Positions 19,589 to 30,786 of a DNA stretch of 64,000 nt are shown here, piece by piece. Source of the DNA: Arthrobacter sp. ISL-28 (lineage in GTDB: Bacteria > Actinomycetota > Actinomycetes > Actinomycetales > Micrococcaceae); contig NZ_JAGGPJ010000011.1 in NCBI RefSeq assembly GCF_018613875.1, positions 37,396-101,395 of the forward strand, read 5' to 3'. The notes below the pieces were generated by a model that ran no database searches, had not been told where the DNA came from, and was given only the letters and a program-made list of their open reading frames with translations. A program made the position numbers and the translations under genes. Numbering within the stretch: position 1 is the stretch's first letter; each line of letters begins with the position of its first letter.

Positions 19589-20038
19589 ATGATGGTAAAT
19601 CATGTGTCTGGCGGTCACCTAGAACGCGTCCTGCTGCCGCTGACTTTTGGAAAGCATGAGAGCCACGGAACGAAGTTCACAGTCCTCGCCGTGGAGGTCT
19701 GGAACACCGGTATCGTGGTCAACCTGCACTTGGCATCATCCAACGGAACCGAAACTCATACCCCGGAGATCATCGTCCAGGATCACTTCGGCACCGAGTA
19801 CGTGCTGGACCAGGTTGCGACGGTTGGCTCCAGGCAGCTGCAGTACTTTGCGCCCTCCATTCCCGAGGGAACCCGAAGCCTGACCATACGATCCGTGGAT
19901 CCGGAAGGTGACAGCTTCGTGGTTACCCTGGCCGTGCCGCCTGCGAACATGCGGGGCGGAGAGACCATCCACGGCCATGTCAAACGGCTGCACCCGCGTG
20001 TGGGAACCAGCCCTGACGTGGACCGCGAGGCCAGCTGA
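19589..20038 (+). CDS. Hypothetical protein
   Basis: A 149-residue soluble protein with alternating beta-strand character (FTVLAVEVWNTGIVVNLHL, SFVVTLAVPPA) and no signal peptide or transmembrane segment. Family not recognised. GATTGAGGACC-like spacing is good: GAGGA lies about 5 bases before the ATG pair at 19589 and 19592. Codon usage is typical of the genome. It is followed 35 bp later by a small frameshifted gene in the same direction. Confidence 0.7.
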   Translation: MMVNHVSGGHLERVLLPLTFGKHESHGTKFTVLAVEVWNTGIVVNLHLASSNGTETHTPEIIVQDHFGTEYVLDQVATVGSRQLQYFAPSIPEGTRSLTIRSVDPEGDSFVVTLAVPPANMRGGETIHGHVKRLHPRVGTSPDVDREAS

Positions 20039-20073
20039 GGGCACCAGCCTTCAGACCACGTCAGGGGGTAACC

Positions 20074-20351
20074 ATGGCATCAGAATCGCATGCCACCACG
20101 GATCATGACGATATCCGCAAGTGGGTCGAGGAAAACGACGGGAAGCCTGCCAGCGTAAAAGGCACCGACAAGGGCGATGCCGCCGGAGTCCTGAGGATCG
20201 ATTTCCCCGGGGCGCCGGTGAGGAAAGCCTCGAGCACATCAGCTGGGACGACTGGTTCGAGAAGTTCGAGGCGAACAAACTCGCATTCCTGTATCAGGAG
20301 CGCAAGAGCAGCGGCGAGGGCAGCACGTTCTTCAAGCTGGTTTCCAGGTAG
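20074..20351 (+). pseudogene. Small conserved protein gene with a frameshift
   Basis: Two consecutive frames form one plausible small protein of about 92 residues. The first gives MASESHATTDHDDIRKWVEE and GVLRIDFPG; the second gives GEESLEHISWDDWFEKFE and ends in FFKLVSR with a stop at 20349-20351. The switch falls in the CCCCGGGG run near 20206-20220 and corresponds to loss of one base (or gain of two). Similar small acidic proteins occur in actinobacteria, with function unknown. It may be a real mutation or a sequencing error in the homopolymer. Confidence 0.65.
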
Positions 20352-20439
20352 CGCGGGTTCTTGGGGCGGCGTTCGGTTCCGCGGCGGGTTAAACCGGCCG
20401 TGAAATTGGAAGCGCCCTGAGACCGACTAGTATGTTGGC

Positions 20440-21432
20440 ATCAAAACCACAACTGATGACCCCGCCGCGCCCCTATCCACCCGCCCGGAAATTACCCGCC
20501 GGGAGCTGGCAGAGATCCACGGGTCCCTGGGTGACTGGTTTGCCGCTGAAGCCCGCGACTTGCCGTGGCGTTCCCCGGAGTGCTCGCCCTGGGGCGTCTT
20601 GGTCAGCGAAATCATGCTTCAGCAGACCCCGGTGGTGCGGGTTCTGCCGGTCTGGGAGGAATGGCTCCGGCGCTGGCCCGAACCCGCCGATCTCGCCCGT
20701 GAACCAGCCGGGGAAGCGGTCCGCTCCTGGGGCCGCCTCGGCTACCCGCGCCGCGCACTCCGGCTTCACGCCGCCGCCGTTGCCATCGGGCAGGACCACG
20801 GCGGCCAGGTACCTGCGGACTATGTGAAGCTGCTCGGCCTGCCGGGAGTGGGCAGTTACACGGCGGCCGCGGTCGCTGCCTTTGCCTTCGGCCGGCGTGA
20901 GACCGTGGTGGACACCAACATCCGGCGCGTCCACGCGCGCCTCTTCCTCGGGGCGGCACTGCCGTCGCAGGCCCTGACGGCATCGGAAATGCGGCTTGCC
21001 GCCCAACTGCTGCCGGACGACGCCGGCACTTCCGTCCGCTGGAACGCTTCGGTCATGGAACTGGGCGCCTTGGTCTGCACGGCTCGGGCGCCCAAGTGCT
21101 CGGTGTGCCCGGTGCGCGGGAGCTGCGCCTGGCTGGCGGCCGGTGAGCCGCCGCCGTCGTACACCCCCAAAGGCCAGGCTTGGCACGGCACAGACCGGCA
21201 GGTCCGCGGAGCCGTGCTGGCCGTGCTTCGGCTCGCCGAGCGGCCGGTGCCTGCCGAAATGTTCCAGCAGGCGCCCGCGGACCTCGGCTTCGCCGCATCC
21301 GGGATCGGCGTTCCGCTCGCCGCCCTGCACCGGCTGAATTCGGCACCGGAACAGCTCGAACGCGCCCTCGCCGGGCTGCTGGAGGATGGACTCGCCGAGC
21401 TGCACCAGGGCGGCTACCAGCTGCCGGCGTAG
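20440..21432 (+). CDS. mutY: A/G-specific adenine glycosylase MutY, start unusual
   Basis: This base-excision repair enzyme removes adenine mispaired with 8-oxoguanine. The helix-hairpin-helix LLGLPGVGSYTAAA, catalytic Asp in VVDTNIRRVHAR, catalytic Glu in SEIMLQQT, and the 4Fe-4S cysteine set C-x6-C-x2-C-x5-C (CTARAPKCSVCPVRGSC) are all present. Family similarity begins before the first canonical in-frame start (TTG at 20560), at LGDWFAAEARDLPWR. The frame is open back to about 20431 with no ATG, GTG or TTG. A TAGTAT hexamer 6 bases before an in-frame ATC at 20440 suggests a leaderless ATC start (330 residues) or a mutated ATG. The 20440 start is inference; the frame from 20560 is certain. 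Confidence 0.85.
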   Translation: MKTTTDDPAAPLSTRPEITRRELAEIHGSLGDWFAAEARDLPWRSPECSPWGVLVSEIMLQQTPVVRVLPVWEEWLRRWPEPADLAREPAGEAVRSWGRLGYPRRALRLHAAAVAIGQDHGGQVPADYVKLLGLPGVGSYTAAAVAAFAFGRRETVVDTNIRRVHARLFLGAALPSQALTASEMRLAAQLLPDDAGTSVRWNASVMELGALVCTARAPKCSVCPVRGSCAWLAAGEPPPSYTPKGQAWHGTDRQVRGAVLAVLRLAERPVPAEMFQQAPADLGFAASGIGVPLAALHRLNSAPEQLERALAGLLEDGLAELHQGGYQLPA

Positions 21433-21570
21433 CGAACCGAAACACACCCGTTCTACTGAGTCGGGGCTTGATCTCGAATTGGCAGTCGTTCTTGTGTCAG
21501 GGGTAACGATGTCTGCACCAGTTTCCGCCAACGGGTTCGCACACCATTGAGCCGGATCTACCCTGAACTT

Positions 21571-22251
21571 ATGGGCAGGACAAAGGTACTTTTGGCCACA
21601 TTTGCGACGACGGTGCTTGTCTCCGGATGCCATGTGTTCGAGATGGCGTGCCCGGCAATCGCCCAGGCGTCAGGCGTGTCGGTGACGGTGGCGGCCAGCT
21701 ACGCCCCGGCAGTGAAGGCCCTCCACCTCAAGGCATGCCAGGACGGAGTGTGCAGGGAAGGCGACCTGGAGCTGGTGCCGGGCAGCATTTCCGTGGACCA
21801 GGGCTGTGAGCCCTACATTCCGGAGCCCGGCATTCCGAAGTCCGGCGTTGCGGAGCCCGGCATTCCAGGGCAAGGCGTTCCAGGGCAAGGCGCTCCAAAG
21901 ACCGGCGTTCCAGGGCAAAGCGCTCCAGAGCCCGCCGTCCCGGAGCCCTATGTTCCGGAGCCCGGCGTTCCAGTGCCCCCTGTTCCGGACCCCGGCGGGC
22001 CCGGACCCGACCGCGTCTGCTCAGCCACGGCATCACCGGACGGGACCAAGCGGGGAATGCTCATGCTGGATACCCTGACGGAGTCGCCGATGGACATTAC
22101 GGCCACGGGAACCTCCATAGACGGAAGCCCTCTGCCCGTGCGGACGCTGCGCTTCACTCCGAGGGGCGACTACCCGTTCGGCGAGGCATGCGGGCGGTTT
22201 GTCTCCGCTTCCGTCGTGCTGGATGAGGCCGGACTCCGTCACGACCGCTAG
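21571..22251 (+). CDS. Putative lipoprotein with proline-rich pentapeptide repeats
   Basis: A 226-residue exported protein of unknown family. ATG at 21571 begins a lipoprotein signal with the lipobox VSGC at about 21-24. Residues about 25-80 form a cysteine-containing domain. Residues about 84-145 are a run of five-residue units of the type xPGxP (EPGIP, GQGVP, EPGVP), encoded by a 15-bp tandem repeat. A second small domain with two more cysteines follows. The repeat could act as a rigid stalk holding the distal domain away from the membrane. No obvious Shine-Dalgarno is present. Confidence 0.65.
   Translation: MGRTKVLLATFATTVLVSGCHVFEMACPAIAQASGVSVTVAASYAPAVKALHLKACQDGVCREGDLELVPGSISVDQGCEPYIPEPGIPKSGVAEPGIPGQGVPGQGAPKTGVPGQSAPEPAVPEPYVPEPGVPVPPVPDPGGPGPDRVCSATASPDGTKRGMLMLDTLTESPMDITATGTSIDGSPLPVRTLRFTPRGDYPFGEACGRFVSASVVLDEAGLRHDR
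21820..22000 (+). repeat. 15-bp tandem repeat tract in the lipoprotein gene
   Basis: About twelve degenerate 15-bp units in phase with the codons, typified by CGGAGCCCGGCATTC and CAGGGCAAGGCGTTC. The phase keeps the reading frame if units are gained or lost. Confidence 0.8.
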
Positions 22252-22343
22252 GCCGTTTGGCCGTCACGCGCGCCAGGCGCCCGGGCGCCATGCCGCCAAG
22301 CTTGCGAGGCCGCCAGGATGCCGGGGCATGCAGGGCCTGGCCG

Positions 22344-23090
22344 TCAGGGTTCCCCAAAGCCCGCCCTGACCAGACCGCCCACGTATTCGACTGCGCGCTC
22401 GGCATCCGGACCGGACGCCTCGACATGCAGAACCGTGCCCCTGCCTGCCCCAAGGGTCATAAGACCGGTCATCGAGGCCCCGTCCACTCCGTTCACAGTG
22501 ACCTCAACGTCCATCCCGGACAAGCCGCCGGCGATCTTGGCCGCGGGCCTGGCGTGCATGCCCGCGAGGTTCACGAGCTCAAAGTCGCCCGTCGCGTCCG
22601 GGCGTGTCCGTCCGTCCGCTGCAACGGCATCAGCAGAGGCGGCCACGGCCCGGGAAGGCGCACCGGCTGGGGCACGAGCGCCTTCCGGGAGATGCGCTTC
22701 GTCCTGGGGCCGTGAATACCCCTGGATCGCCTCGGCCGCCCGTCTGACAGCACGCAGATTGGCGCCGCCCTGGGCTGCCACCGCCGCCGCCACAAGGCCC
22801 TCCACGATGGGCGCGTCGGCGAGGAGCACATCCGCCGGTTCGCCGGCAAATTCCAGGGCGGACTCGGCGGTCATGACGGCGGAACCCAGATCGGTAAGCA
22901 CCAGTACGCCGTCGCCGCCTGTTGTCTGCTCCAGGGCGGCCATCACCTTCTCAAGGCTGGTGCCGATCCTGCCGTCGGAGGTTCCCCCGGCCGACACCAT
23001 CATCACATCCGGTGCCACTTGCGCGGCCAGTTCCACGGCGCCGTCGGCAATCTTGTCGCTATGGGAAACCACCACGATCCGCACCGTCAT
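22344..23090 (-). CDS. dhaM: Dihydroxyacetone kinase phosphotransfer subunit DhaM (EIIA-HPr fusion)
   Basis: A 248-residue phosphocarrier that feeds PTS-derived phosphate to DhaL-ADP. Residues 1-125 are the mannose-EIIA-like domain with active H10 (VVVSHSDK). A linker of about 40 residues leads to an HPr domain with active H179 in NLAGMHARPAAK. Unlike the E. coli protein there is no enzyme-I-like third domain, so a separate enzyme I must phosphorylate it. It overlaps dhaL by 4 bp (ATGA) and is the last gene of dhaK-dhaL-dhaM. Confidence 0.93.
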   Translation of the reverse strand: MTVRIVVVSHSDKIADGAVELAAQVAPDVMMVSAGGTSDGRIGTSLEKVMAALEQTTGGDGVLVLTDLGSAVMTAESALEFAGEPADVLLADAPIVEGLVAAAVAAQGGANLRAVRRAAEAIQGYSRPQDEAHLPEGARAPAGAPSRAVAASADAVAADGRTRPDATGDFELVNLAGMHARPAAKIAGGLSGMDVEVTVNGVDGASMTGLMTLGAGRGTVLHVEASGPDAERAVEYVGGLVRAGFGEP

Positions 23091-23719
23091 GCGGCGGCTC
23101 CCGCCGCAGCGCGAAGGATCAGTGCGCTGGAGGCCGCACCGGGATCACGGTGCCCGGCACTTCTCTCGCCGAGGTAGCTTGCGCGCCCCTTCCGGGCCAC
23201 GAGGGGATCGGTGGCTATGGCTCCGGCCTCGGCTGCCTCTGCTGCAGCGATCAGCACAGCCAGTGTGTCGCCGTCGGCTGCCGCCGCCGTGGCTGCCTCG
23301 ACGGCCGGTGTCCACGCATCCACCATGGTCTTGTCGCCGGACTCGGCTTTGCCCCGGGCCACTATGCCGTCCCGCGCAGCTCCGAGCGCCGCTGCCAGCG
23401 CCGGGGCGTCGATATACGCGGCATCACCAAGGGCCGTTGCCGCCCGCAGGAACGCCGTGCCGTAGAGCGGGCCGGCGGCACCGCCCACCTTTGACATCAG
23501 TGCCATGGCTGTCAGCTTGAGGGCAGCCCCGGGGGTCTCGGGCGGCGCCTCAGCCAGTTTGTCCAGCACGGCCTGGAAGCCGCGGTCCATGTTCTCGCCG
23601 TGATCGGAGTCGCCAATGGCCCTGTCCAGTTCGATGAGCTCGACACGGTGCTCGGCCATGGCCTGCGCTGACAGAGTCAGCCATTTGACGGCCCAGGTAA
23701 CGTCCAATGCCACCGTCAC
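23087..23719 (-). CDS. dhaL: Dihydroxyacetone kinase ADP-binding subunit DhaL
   Basis: A 210-residue helical subunit that holds a non-exchanging nucleotide and passes phosphate from DhaM to the substrate on DhaK. The magnesium and nucleotide motif is present as [15 protein letters not shown], with [12 protein letters not shown] later. GTG at 23719 overlaps the dhaK stop by 4 bp (GTGA), and the 3' end overlaps dhaM by 4 bp, a tightly coupled operon. Codons upstream of 23719 belong to dhaK. Confidence 0.94.
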   Translation of the reverse strand: MTVALDVTWAVKWLTLSAQAMAEHRVELIELDRAIGDSDHGENMDRGFQAVLDKLAEAPPETPGAALKLTAMALMSKVGGAAGPLYGTAFLRAATALGDAAYIDAPALAAALGAARDGIVARGKAESGDKTMVDAWTPAVEAATAAAADGDTLAVLIAAAEAAEAGAIATDPLVARKGRASYLGERSAGHRDPGAASSALILRAAAGAAA

Positions 23720-24756
23720 ACCCCCCATCGCAGGGCAGGCGTGTGCACAGGCGCATCCCACAGTGCCGTGAGTTCGTCGTCAAGCCGCAGCACGGAGATG
23801 GAGCAGCCCTGCATTTCGAGGGACGTGATGTAGTTGCCCACGAGCGAGCGTTCCACCAGGGCACCCCGTTCGGCGAGGACCTGGGCGGCGCGGCGGTACA
23901 CAATGTAGAGCTCGCTCAGCGGCGTGCCGCCCATGCCGTTGACGAACAGGAGGACTTTATCTCTGGAGGCGAGGCCGAGGTCTCCCAGTACCGGCTCCAA
24001 TAAGCGATCGGTAATGGCGTCCGCAGCTTCCATGGGAAGCCGGTGGCGGCCCGGCTCACCGTGGATGCCGATGCCGATCTCGATTTCATTGTCTGCAAGG
24101 TCGAAGCTCGGCGAGCCCGAGTGCGGAACGGTGCACGCCGAGAGCGCCACGCCCATGGTCCGGACATTCTGGTTCACGCGGTCCCCGATGGCGGTGACGG
24201 CATCGAGGTCATCACCACGCTCGGCCGCGGCTCCGGCAATCTTCTCGACCAGCACCGTTCCGCCCACTCCCCTTCGGCCGGCAGTATAGAGGGAATCCTC
24301 CACCGCGACGTCGTCATTGACCAGCACCGTGCGGACCTCCACCCCTTCCGCCTGGGCCATCTCGGCCGCGGTCTCGAAGTTCAGGACGTCGCCGGTGTAG
24401 TTCTTGACGATATGGACTACCCCGGCGCCGGAACTTACGGCGAGGGTGGCCGGAATGATCTGGTCCGGCGTGGGTGAGGTGAAGACGGCACCGGGCACCG
24501 CGGCGTCGAGCATGCCGAGGCCAACAAAACCTGAGTGGAGCGGTTCGTGCCCGCTGCCCCCGCCGGAAACAAGACCGACTTTGCCCACCACGGGAGCATC
24601 CCGGCGGGCCACATACTTGGGCTCTGCGTTGACGCGCACGAGGTCGGCATGGGCAAGCCCAAATCCTTCCACTGACTCGTCCACCACAGCGCGGGGGTCA
24701 TTGATGAGCTTTTTCACGGCCGGGCTCCTGGGCTCTGGTTGCTTCGTCACTGACAT
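23716..24756 (-). CDS. dhaK: Dihydroxyacetone kinase substrate-binding subunit DhaK
   Basis: A 346-residue subunit that binds dihydroxyacetone covalently as a hemiaminal on H232 (GIGIHGEPG). GGGSGHEP (65-72) shapes the active site. With DhaL and DhaM it makes the PTS-type kinase producing dihydroxyacetone phosphate. It is the first gene of the operon. No strong Shine-Dalgarno precedes the ATG at 24756; a GTG six bases further in is an alternative. No regulator gene is adjacent. Confidence 0.95.
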   Translation of the reverse strand: MSVTKQPEPRSPAVKKLINDPRAVVDESVEGFGLAHADLVRVNAEPKYVARRDAPVVGKVGLVSGGGSGHEPLHSGFVGLGMLDAAVPGAVFTSPTPDQIIPATLAVSSGAGVVHIVKNYTGDVLNFETAAEMAQAEGVEVRTVLVNDDVAVEDSLYTAGRRGVGGTVLVEKIAGAAAERGDDLDAVTAIGDRVNQNVRTMGVALSACTVPHSGSPSFDLADNEIEIGIGIHGEPGRHRLPMEAADAITDRLLEPVLGDLGLASRDKVLLFVNGMGGTPLSELYIVYRRAAQVLAERGALVERSLVGNYITSLEMQGCSISVLRLDDELTALWDAPVHTPALRWGV

Positions 24757-24850
24757 CGGTCAGGATGTGCTTTTGACCCTACTACCGGCATCCGCCCTTC
24801 GGTAGCTCCGGCTGCCGCGTGTGCCCAAACCCGGCGCGGCCATGCCGCAG

Positions 24851-24899
24851 GGAGCGCCGGAAGGGACAGCCCCCAAATGCCAGTCCCTTCCGGCGTTCC
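24851..24899 (-). terminator. Hairpin terminator after argA
   Basis: Arms 24851-24867 and 24883-24899 pair over 17 bp with one G-U (core CGCCGGAAGGGAC/GTCCCTTCCGGCG). It lies about 80 bp downstream of argA on the minus strand and upstream of dhaK. Confidence 0.65.
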
Positions 24900-24979
24900 G
24901 AAAGTTTATCCAGCAAATGTACAAAAAGGAAGGGGTGACTGGATATCCGGACACGCAGTCCGGGAGTCAGCGAAGGATC

Positions 24980-25498
24980 CTAGAGGGTCTTGATCATCCG
25001 GGTGTTGCCCAGCGTATTCGGCTTGACCCGTGCGAGGTCCAGGAATTCCGCAACGCCTTCGTCATGCGAGCGCAGCAGTTCCGAGTACACCTCCGGATCC
25101 AGCGCGGACTGGTCGGCCATCACTTCAAAGCCGTGCCGCTTGAAGAAGTCCACCTCGAACGTCAGGCAGAACACCCGCGAGACTCCGAGCGCTGCCGCAG
25201 CCTCCAGCAGGGTTTCCACAAGGACGTGGCCCACGCCTTTGCCGCGCCAGGCGTCGGAGGCCGCCAGCGTGCGGACCTCCGCGAGATCCTCCCACATGAC
25301 GTGCAGAGCGCCGCAGCCGATCACCTCGCCCTCGGCCGACTCCGCGATCCGGAACTCCTGCAGGCTCTCGTAGTACGCCACGGTCTCCTTGGCCATCAGG
25401 ATCCGCTGCTCGGCAAGGGGAGCCACGAGTCTCTTGATGGCCGCCACGTCGCTGGTGCGGGCGGGGCGGATGGTGAAGGAGTCAGTCACAGCCCCCAT
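24980..25498 (-). CDS. argA: Amino-acid (glutamate) N-acetyltransferase, actinobacterial short ArgA type
   Basis: A 172-residue GNAT acetyltransferase. It closely follows the mycobacterial ArgA pattern: RPARTSDVAAIKRLV at the N-terminus, VIGCGALHVMWEDLAEVRT, the acetyl-CoA loop WRGKGVGHVLVE, FFKRHGF, and the signature end EFLDLARVKPNTLGNTRM. It would acetylate glutamate (or glutamine) as the first step of arginine synthesis, without the kinase-like domain of E. coli ArgA. ATG at 25498 and GTG at 25492 are both possible starts. No other arg gene is near. Confidence 0.9.
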   Translation of the reverse strand: MGAVTDSFTIRPARTSDVAAIKRLVAPLAEQRILMAKETVAYYESLQEFRIAESAEGEVIGCGALHVMWEDLAEVRTLAASDAWRGKGVGHVLVETLLEAAAALGVSRVFCLTFEVDFFKRHGFEVMADQSALDPEVYSELLRSHDEGVAEFLDLARVKPNTLGNTRMIKTL

Positions 25499-25526
25499 CT
25501 TACGGCGGGGGCTGTGAAAGGCAGGC

Positions 25527-27650
25527 TCACAGGCCCAGTTCGGCAGGCAGCGCGATGTCCTGGTCCAGCACGTTCTTGGCGAGGAAGTGCTCAACCACGC
25601 CGTACCAGACCTTTGCGTGCTGCGGCTGCAGGATCCAGTGGTTCTCATCGGGGTAGAACAGGAAGCGGTGGCTGGTCTGCCCGTTTTCGTCGGCGGCGAG
25701 CTGGGACCGGGACAGCAGTTCATACCAGAGCCGCAGACCTTCGCCGATGGGCACCCGGTAGTCCTTGTCGCCGTGGATCACGAGCATGGGCGTCCTGATG
25801 TTGTCCACATGCAGGTGCGGCGAGTTCTCCAGCGCCGTCTCCGCCGTCATTTCCTTGAGCCAGTACTGTGACGCATCGGTCGTGGGCCCGAACTGGTCCA
25901 GCGCCCAGAGGCTCGCGTGGGTCACGATCGCCCTGAACCGGTCCGTCTGCCCGGCCACCCAGTTTGCCATGTAGCCGCCGAAGGATCCGCCCATCGCGGC
26001 TGTCCTCGTTTCGTCAATGTCCGGCCGCTGCACCACGGAGTCCGTGATGGCCATGAGATCGCTGAAGGGCGCGCGGCCCCAACCGCCCCAGCCCCGCTGG
26101 ACGTAGGCCTGGCCGTACCCGGTGGACAGGGCAGGGTCGGGGAGGAGCACAGCGTAGCCCTTGGCCGTGAGCAGCCAGGGATTCCAGCGCCACGTCCACG
26201 CGTTCCAGGATGCAAGCGGTCCCCCGTGGATCCAAAGGAGGAGTGGTGCCGGGCTGTCGATTGAAGCCCCTGCCGGCAGGGCGAGGTACGCCGGAACGCG
26301 GGTGCCGTCCGCCGCCGTCGTTTCCACTCGTTCCAGTGACCCCTCAAACTGCGGCCGCCCAGCCGGCGCAGGGAGCCTCGTGACTGTGCCTGTGGCGAGA
26401 TCGATGCGCACCGGCTCGGACGGGAACTCATAGGAACTGCGCAGCGCGTACGCGCTATTGCCGTCCGGTGAAACCACGACGTCGATATATGCCGCAGCAT
26501 CCTGCGTCACCCGGCCGACACTCCCCTGGGCGGCTCCTCCCGCAACAGTGACGCTAAAAAGCGGGGAGGCGCCGTCGTCGTCCGCGGTGACCAGCAGCGC
26601 AGAGCCATCCGGCAGCCAGGCCTCAGGGTGCGGCCAGCGGTCCCAGTCGTGAGCCAGCGGCGTGAGGCTGTCACTGTCCGCGTCTGGGCCCACGTCGAGC
26701 AGGTGGAGCCTGAGGTGCGGGGCCTCCTGGGGCGTGGTGTCGCTTTCACTCAGGACGGCGAGATACCGACCGTCCGGGCTGACCGGACCGGGAAAGTAGC
26801 TCATGCCTTCCTGGTCGAGGAGGACCTTCTGGATGCCCGTGGCGACGTCCACGGCAACGAGGACCGAACGGAGGTCCGCCTTGGGCAGCGGCTTGATGAG
26901 GCTTGTGTAGATGGTTTTGCCGTCCGGGCTGACCACCGACTCGGCTTCACGGAGCCGGGACCCCGCATCGGGAGTGAGGTTCCTCAGCTTCAGGGGTGCT
27001 GCACTGTCCACCGTGCCCGGCTTTCCCGGTTCTTTGTCCGGCTCCGGCTCCACGGCGAAGAGGCGCGGCTGGGCGGGGCCGAGGTCCGCATCCCAGTAGC
27101 GCACGGGATACTCGCTGTGCAGGATGGCCGCCACCTTGTTGTCCTTGCGGGCCTTGCGGCGTTCGGCGTCGTTGTCCTCGTCTGTGGACCCTGCGAGCAC
27201 CGAAGCCATGACGAACGCGGCGTCGGCGTTCCTCGCCGCCATGACCTTCTCCACACCGCCTGCCCGCGACAGCACCACCCGGGCCTCGCCGCCGCCGGCT
27301 GGCAGGAGCCAGAGGGCGCTCACCGGCTCGCCGTCGGCGTCTGTGCTGTCCGGGTCGGGCCGGGCCGAGGTGAAGTAGACGTCTCCGTTGGCTGCGAACA
27401 CGGCACCGGCTTCGCCTTTGGCGCTGCGCGTGATCCGGCGGGCCTGCCGCTCGCCGGCTGGATCGACGTCCCACAGCGCCGTGACGTACTCCGTGCCTTT
27501 GCTGTTGAGCGTGGAGACGGTGGTGACCAGCCGCCTCCCGTCAGGGCTCAGAGTCAGGCCGCTGACGCGCGGGATCGCCAGGTAATGGTCGAGGTCGTGG
27601 AAGGGGGTCGCCGGTTGGTCGCGCAGGGTCGCTGCGTCTTCAGATGCCAT
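25527..27650 (-). CDS. S9-family peptidase (prolyl oligopeptidase / acylaminoacyl-peptidase type)
   Basis: A 707-residue serine peptidase without a signal peptide, so probably cytoplasmic. The N-terminal half (about 30-430) is a beta-propeller with repeated SPDG turns (TLSPDGRRL, VSPDGKTIY, VSPDGRYL). The C-terminal alpha/beta-hydrolase domain has Ser in GGSFGGYMAN, Asp in HGDKDYRVP and His in DENHWIL. It should trim peptides or N-acylated peptides. ATG at 27650 is chosen; an in-frame TTG lies five codons upstream. argA begins 28 bp after its stop, so they may share a transcript. Confidence 0.92.
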   Translation of the reverse strand: MASEDAATLRDQPATPFHDLDHYLAIPRVSGLTLSPDGRRLVTTVSTLNSKGTEYVTALWDVDPAGERQARRITRSAKGEAGAVFAANGDVYFTSARPDPDSTDADGEPVSALWLLPAGGGEARVVLSRAGGVEKVMAARNADAAFVMASVLAGSTDEDNDAERRKARKDNKVAAILHSEYPVRYWDADLGPAQPRLFAVEPEPDKEPGKPGTVDSAAPLKLRNLTPDAGSRLREAESVVSPDGKTIYTSLIKPLPKADLRSVLVAVDVATGIQKVLLDQEGMSYFPGPVSPDGRYLAVLSESDTTPQEAPHLRLHLLDVGPDADSDSLTPLAHDWDRWPHPEAWLPDGSALLVTADDDGASPLFSVTVAGGAAQGSVGRVTQDAAAYIDVVVSPDGNSAYALRSSYEFPSEPVRIDLATGTVTRLPAPAGRPQFEGSLERVETTAADGTRVPAYLALPAGASIDSPAPLLLWIHGGPLASWNAWTWRWNPWLLTAKGYAVLLPDPALSTGYGQAYVQRGWGGWGRAPFSDLMAITDSVVQRPDIDETRTAAMGGSFGGYMANWVAGQTDRFRAIVTHASLWALDQFGPTTDASQYWLKEMTAETALENSPHLHVDNIRTPMLVIHGDKDYRVPIGEGLRLWYELLSRSQLAADENGQTSHRFLFYPDENHWILQPQHAKVWYGVVEHFLAKNVLDQDIALPAELGL

Positions 27651-27795
27651 GTGCCGATTCAACACTGCCTGTGCTCTGGATCACAGAGGCGTTCACTACC
27701 AGTGAATTCAGGTCTGCCCACGGCCGGCCCTGGCTTGCACCCGCACGACCGGCCCGCACCCTCACGACCGGCCCTGCCCACAGCCGGTTAACGAA

Positions 27796-27837
27796 GGAGG
27801 CCCCGACTGCTCCCTTTCGGGTGCGGACGGGGCCTCC
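27796..27837 (-). terminator. clpC transcription terminator
   Basis: A 10-bp perfect stem GGAGGCCCCG/CGGGGCCTCC (27796-27805 with 27828-27837), 26 bp downstream of clpC on the minus strand and followed by TTCGTT in that direction. Confidence 0.75.
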
Positions 27838-27862
27838 AAGGAGTGGAGTGCGGCTGAAGATC

Positions 27863-30355
<2,493 letters not shown>

Positions 30356-30786
30356 TTCGCCACACTCCTAGCTACGACGTACTTTGATGCTACGTGGGGG
30401 AGGCACGACTTGGGGAGCTTGTTCGCCACAGGGGAAACCGTGGCCCTTGCGGCCCATCTCCGGTGGGCCGTTGGAGCCAGCTCCCCGCGGCCGGAAACGG
30501 TGCCTCACCGAGGCCACATACCCCGGTCGCCAGCCGTCGACACAGCGGCAACCGGGAGCGCAATAAGGGTTTGCCGGGCCCAGCATGGGAAAATCCCGCA
30601 TTTGCCCTTGGCAAAACTATCGGCAGCGGCGCCCCGCAATGTTGGGATCAGCGGAGTTTGCCTTCCTGCGCCGATTCTTGGGGGCAAAGAGAATGGTGGG
30701 GGTAACGGGATTGTTGGGGGTAACGAGAATCTTCCAGACAAAGGAGGCCGTTGATTAAAGCCCGCCTGTGGGCCCACATGATTAAA
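30356..30786. other. clpC upstream region
   Basis: 431 bp between clpC and the lsr2 terminator. No gene is supported. It contains the clpC ribosome-binding site and, at 30679-30732, three 18-bp direct repeats listed separately. I did not find a clear HspR (CTTGAGT-N7-ACTCAAG) or ClgR palindrome. Confidence 0.5.
30679..30732 (+). repeat. Three 18-bp direct repeats upstream of clpC
   Basis: Units begin at 30679, 30697 and 30715, exactly 18 bp apart: TGGGGGCAAAGAGAATGG, TGGGGGTAACGGGATTGT and TGGGGGTAACGAGAATCT. They lie 324-377 bp upstream of the clpC start and are not coding. They may be operator iterons. Confidence 0.75.

Noticed and set aside
26628..27791. A 387-codon open frame on the plus strand
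   Set aside because: It is antisense to the S9 peptidase, whose propeller repeats and catalytic motifs are clear.
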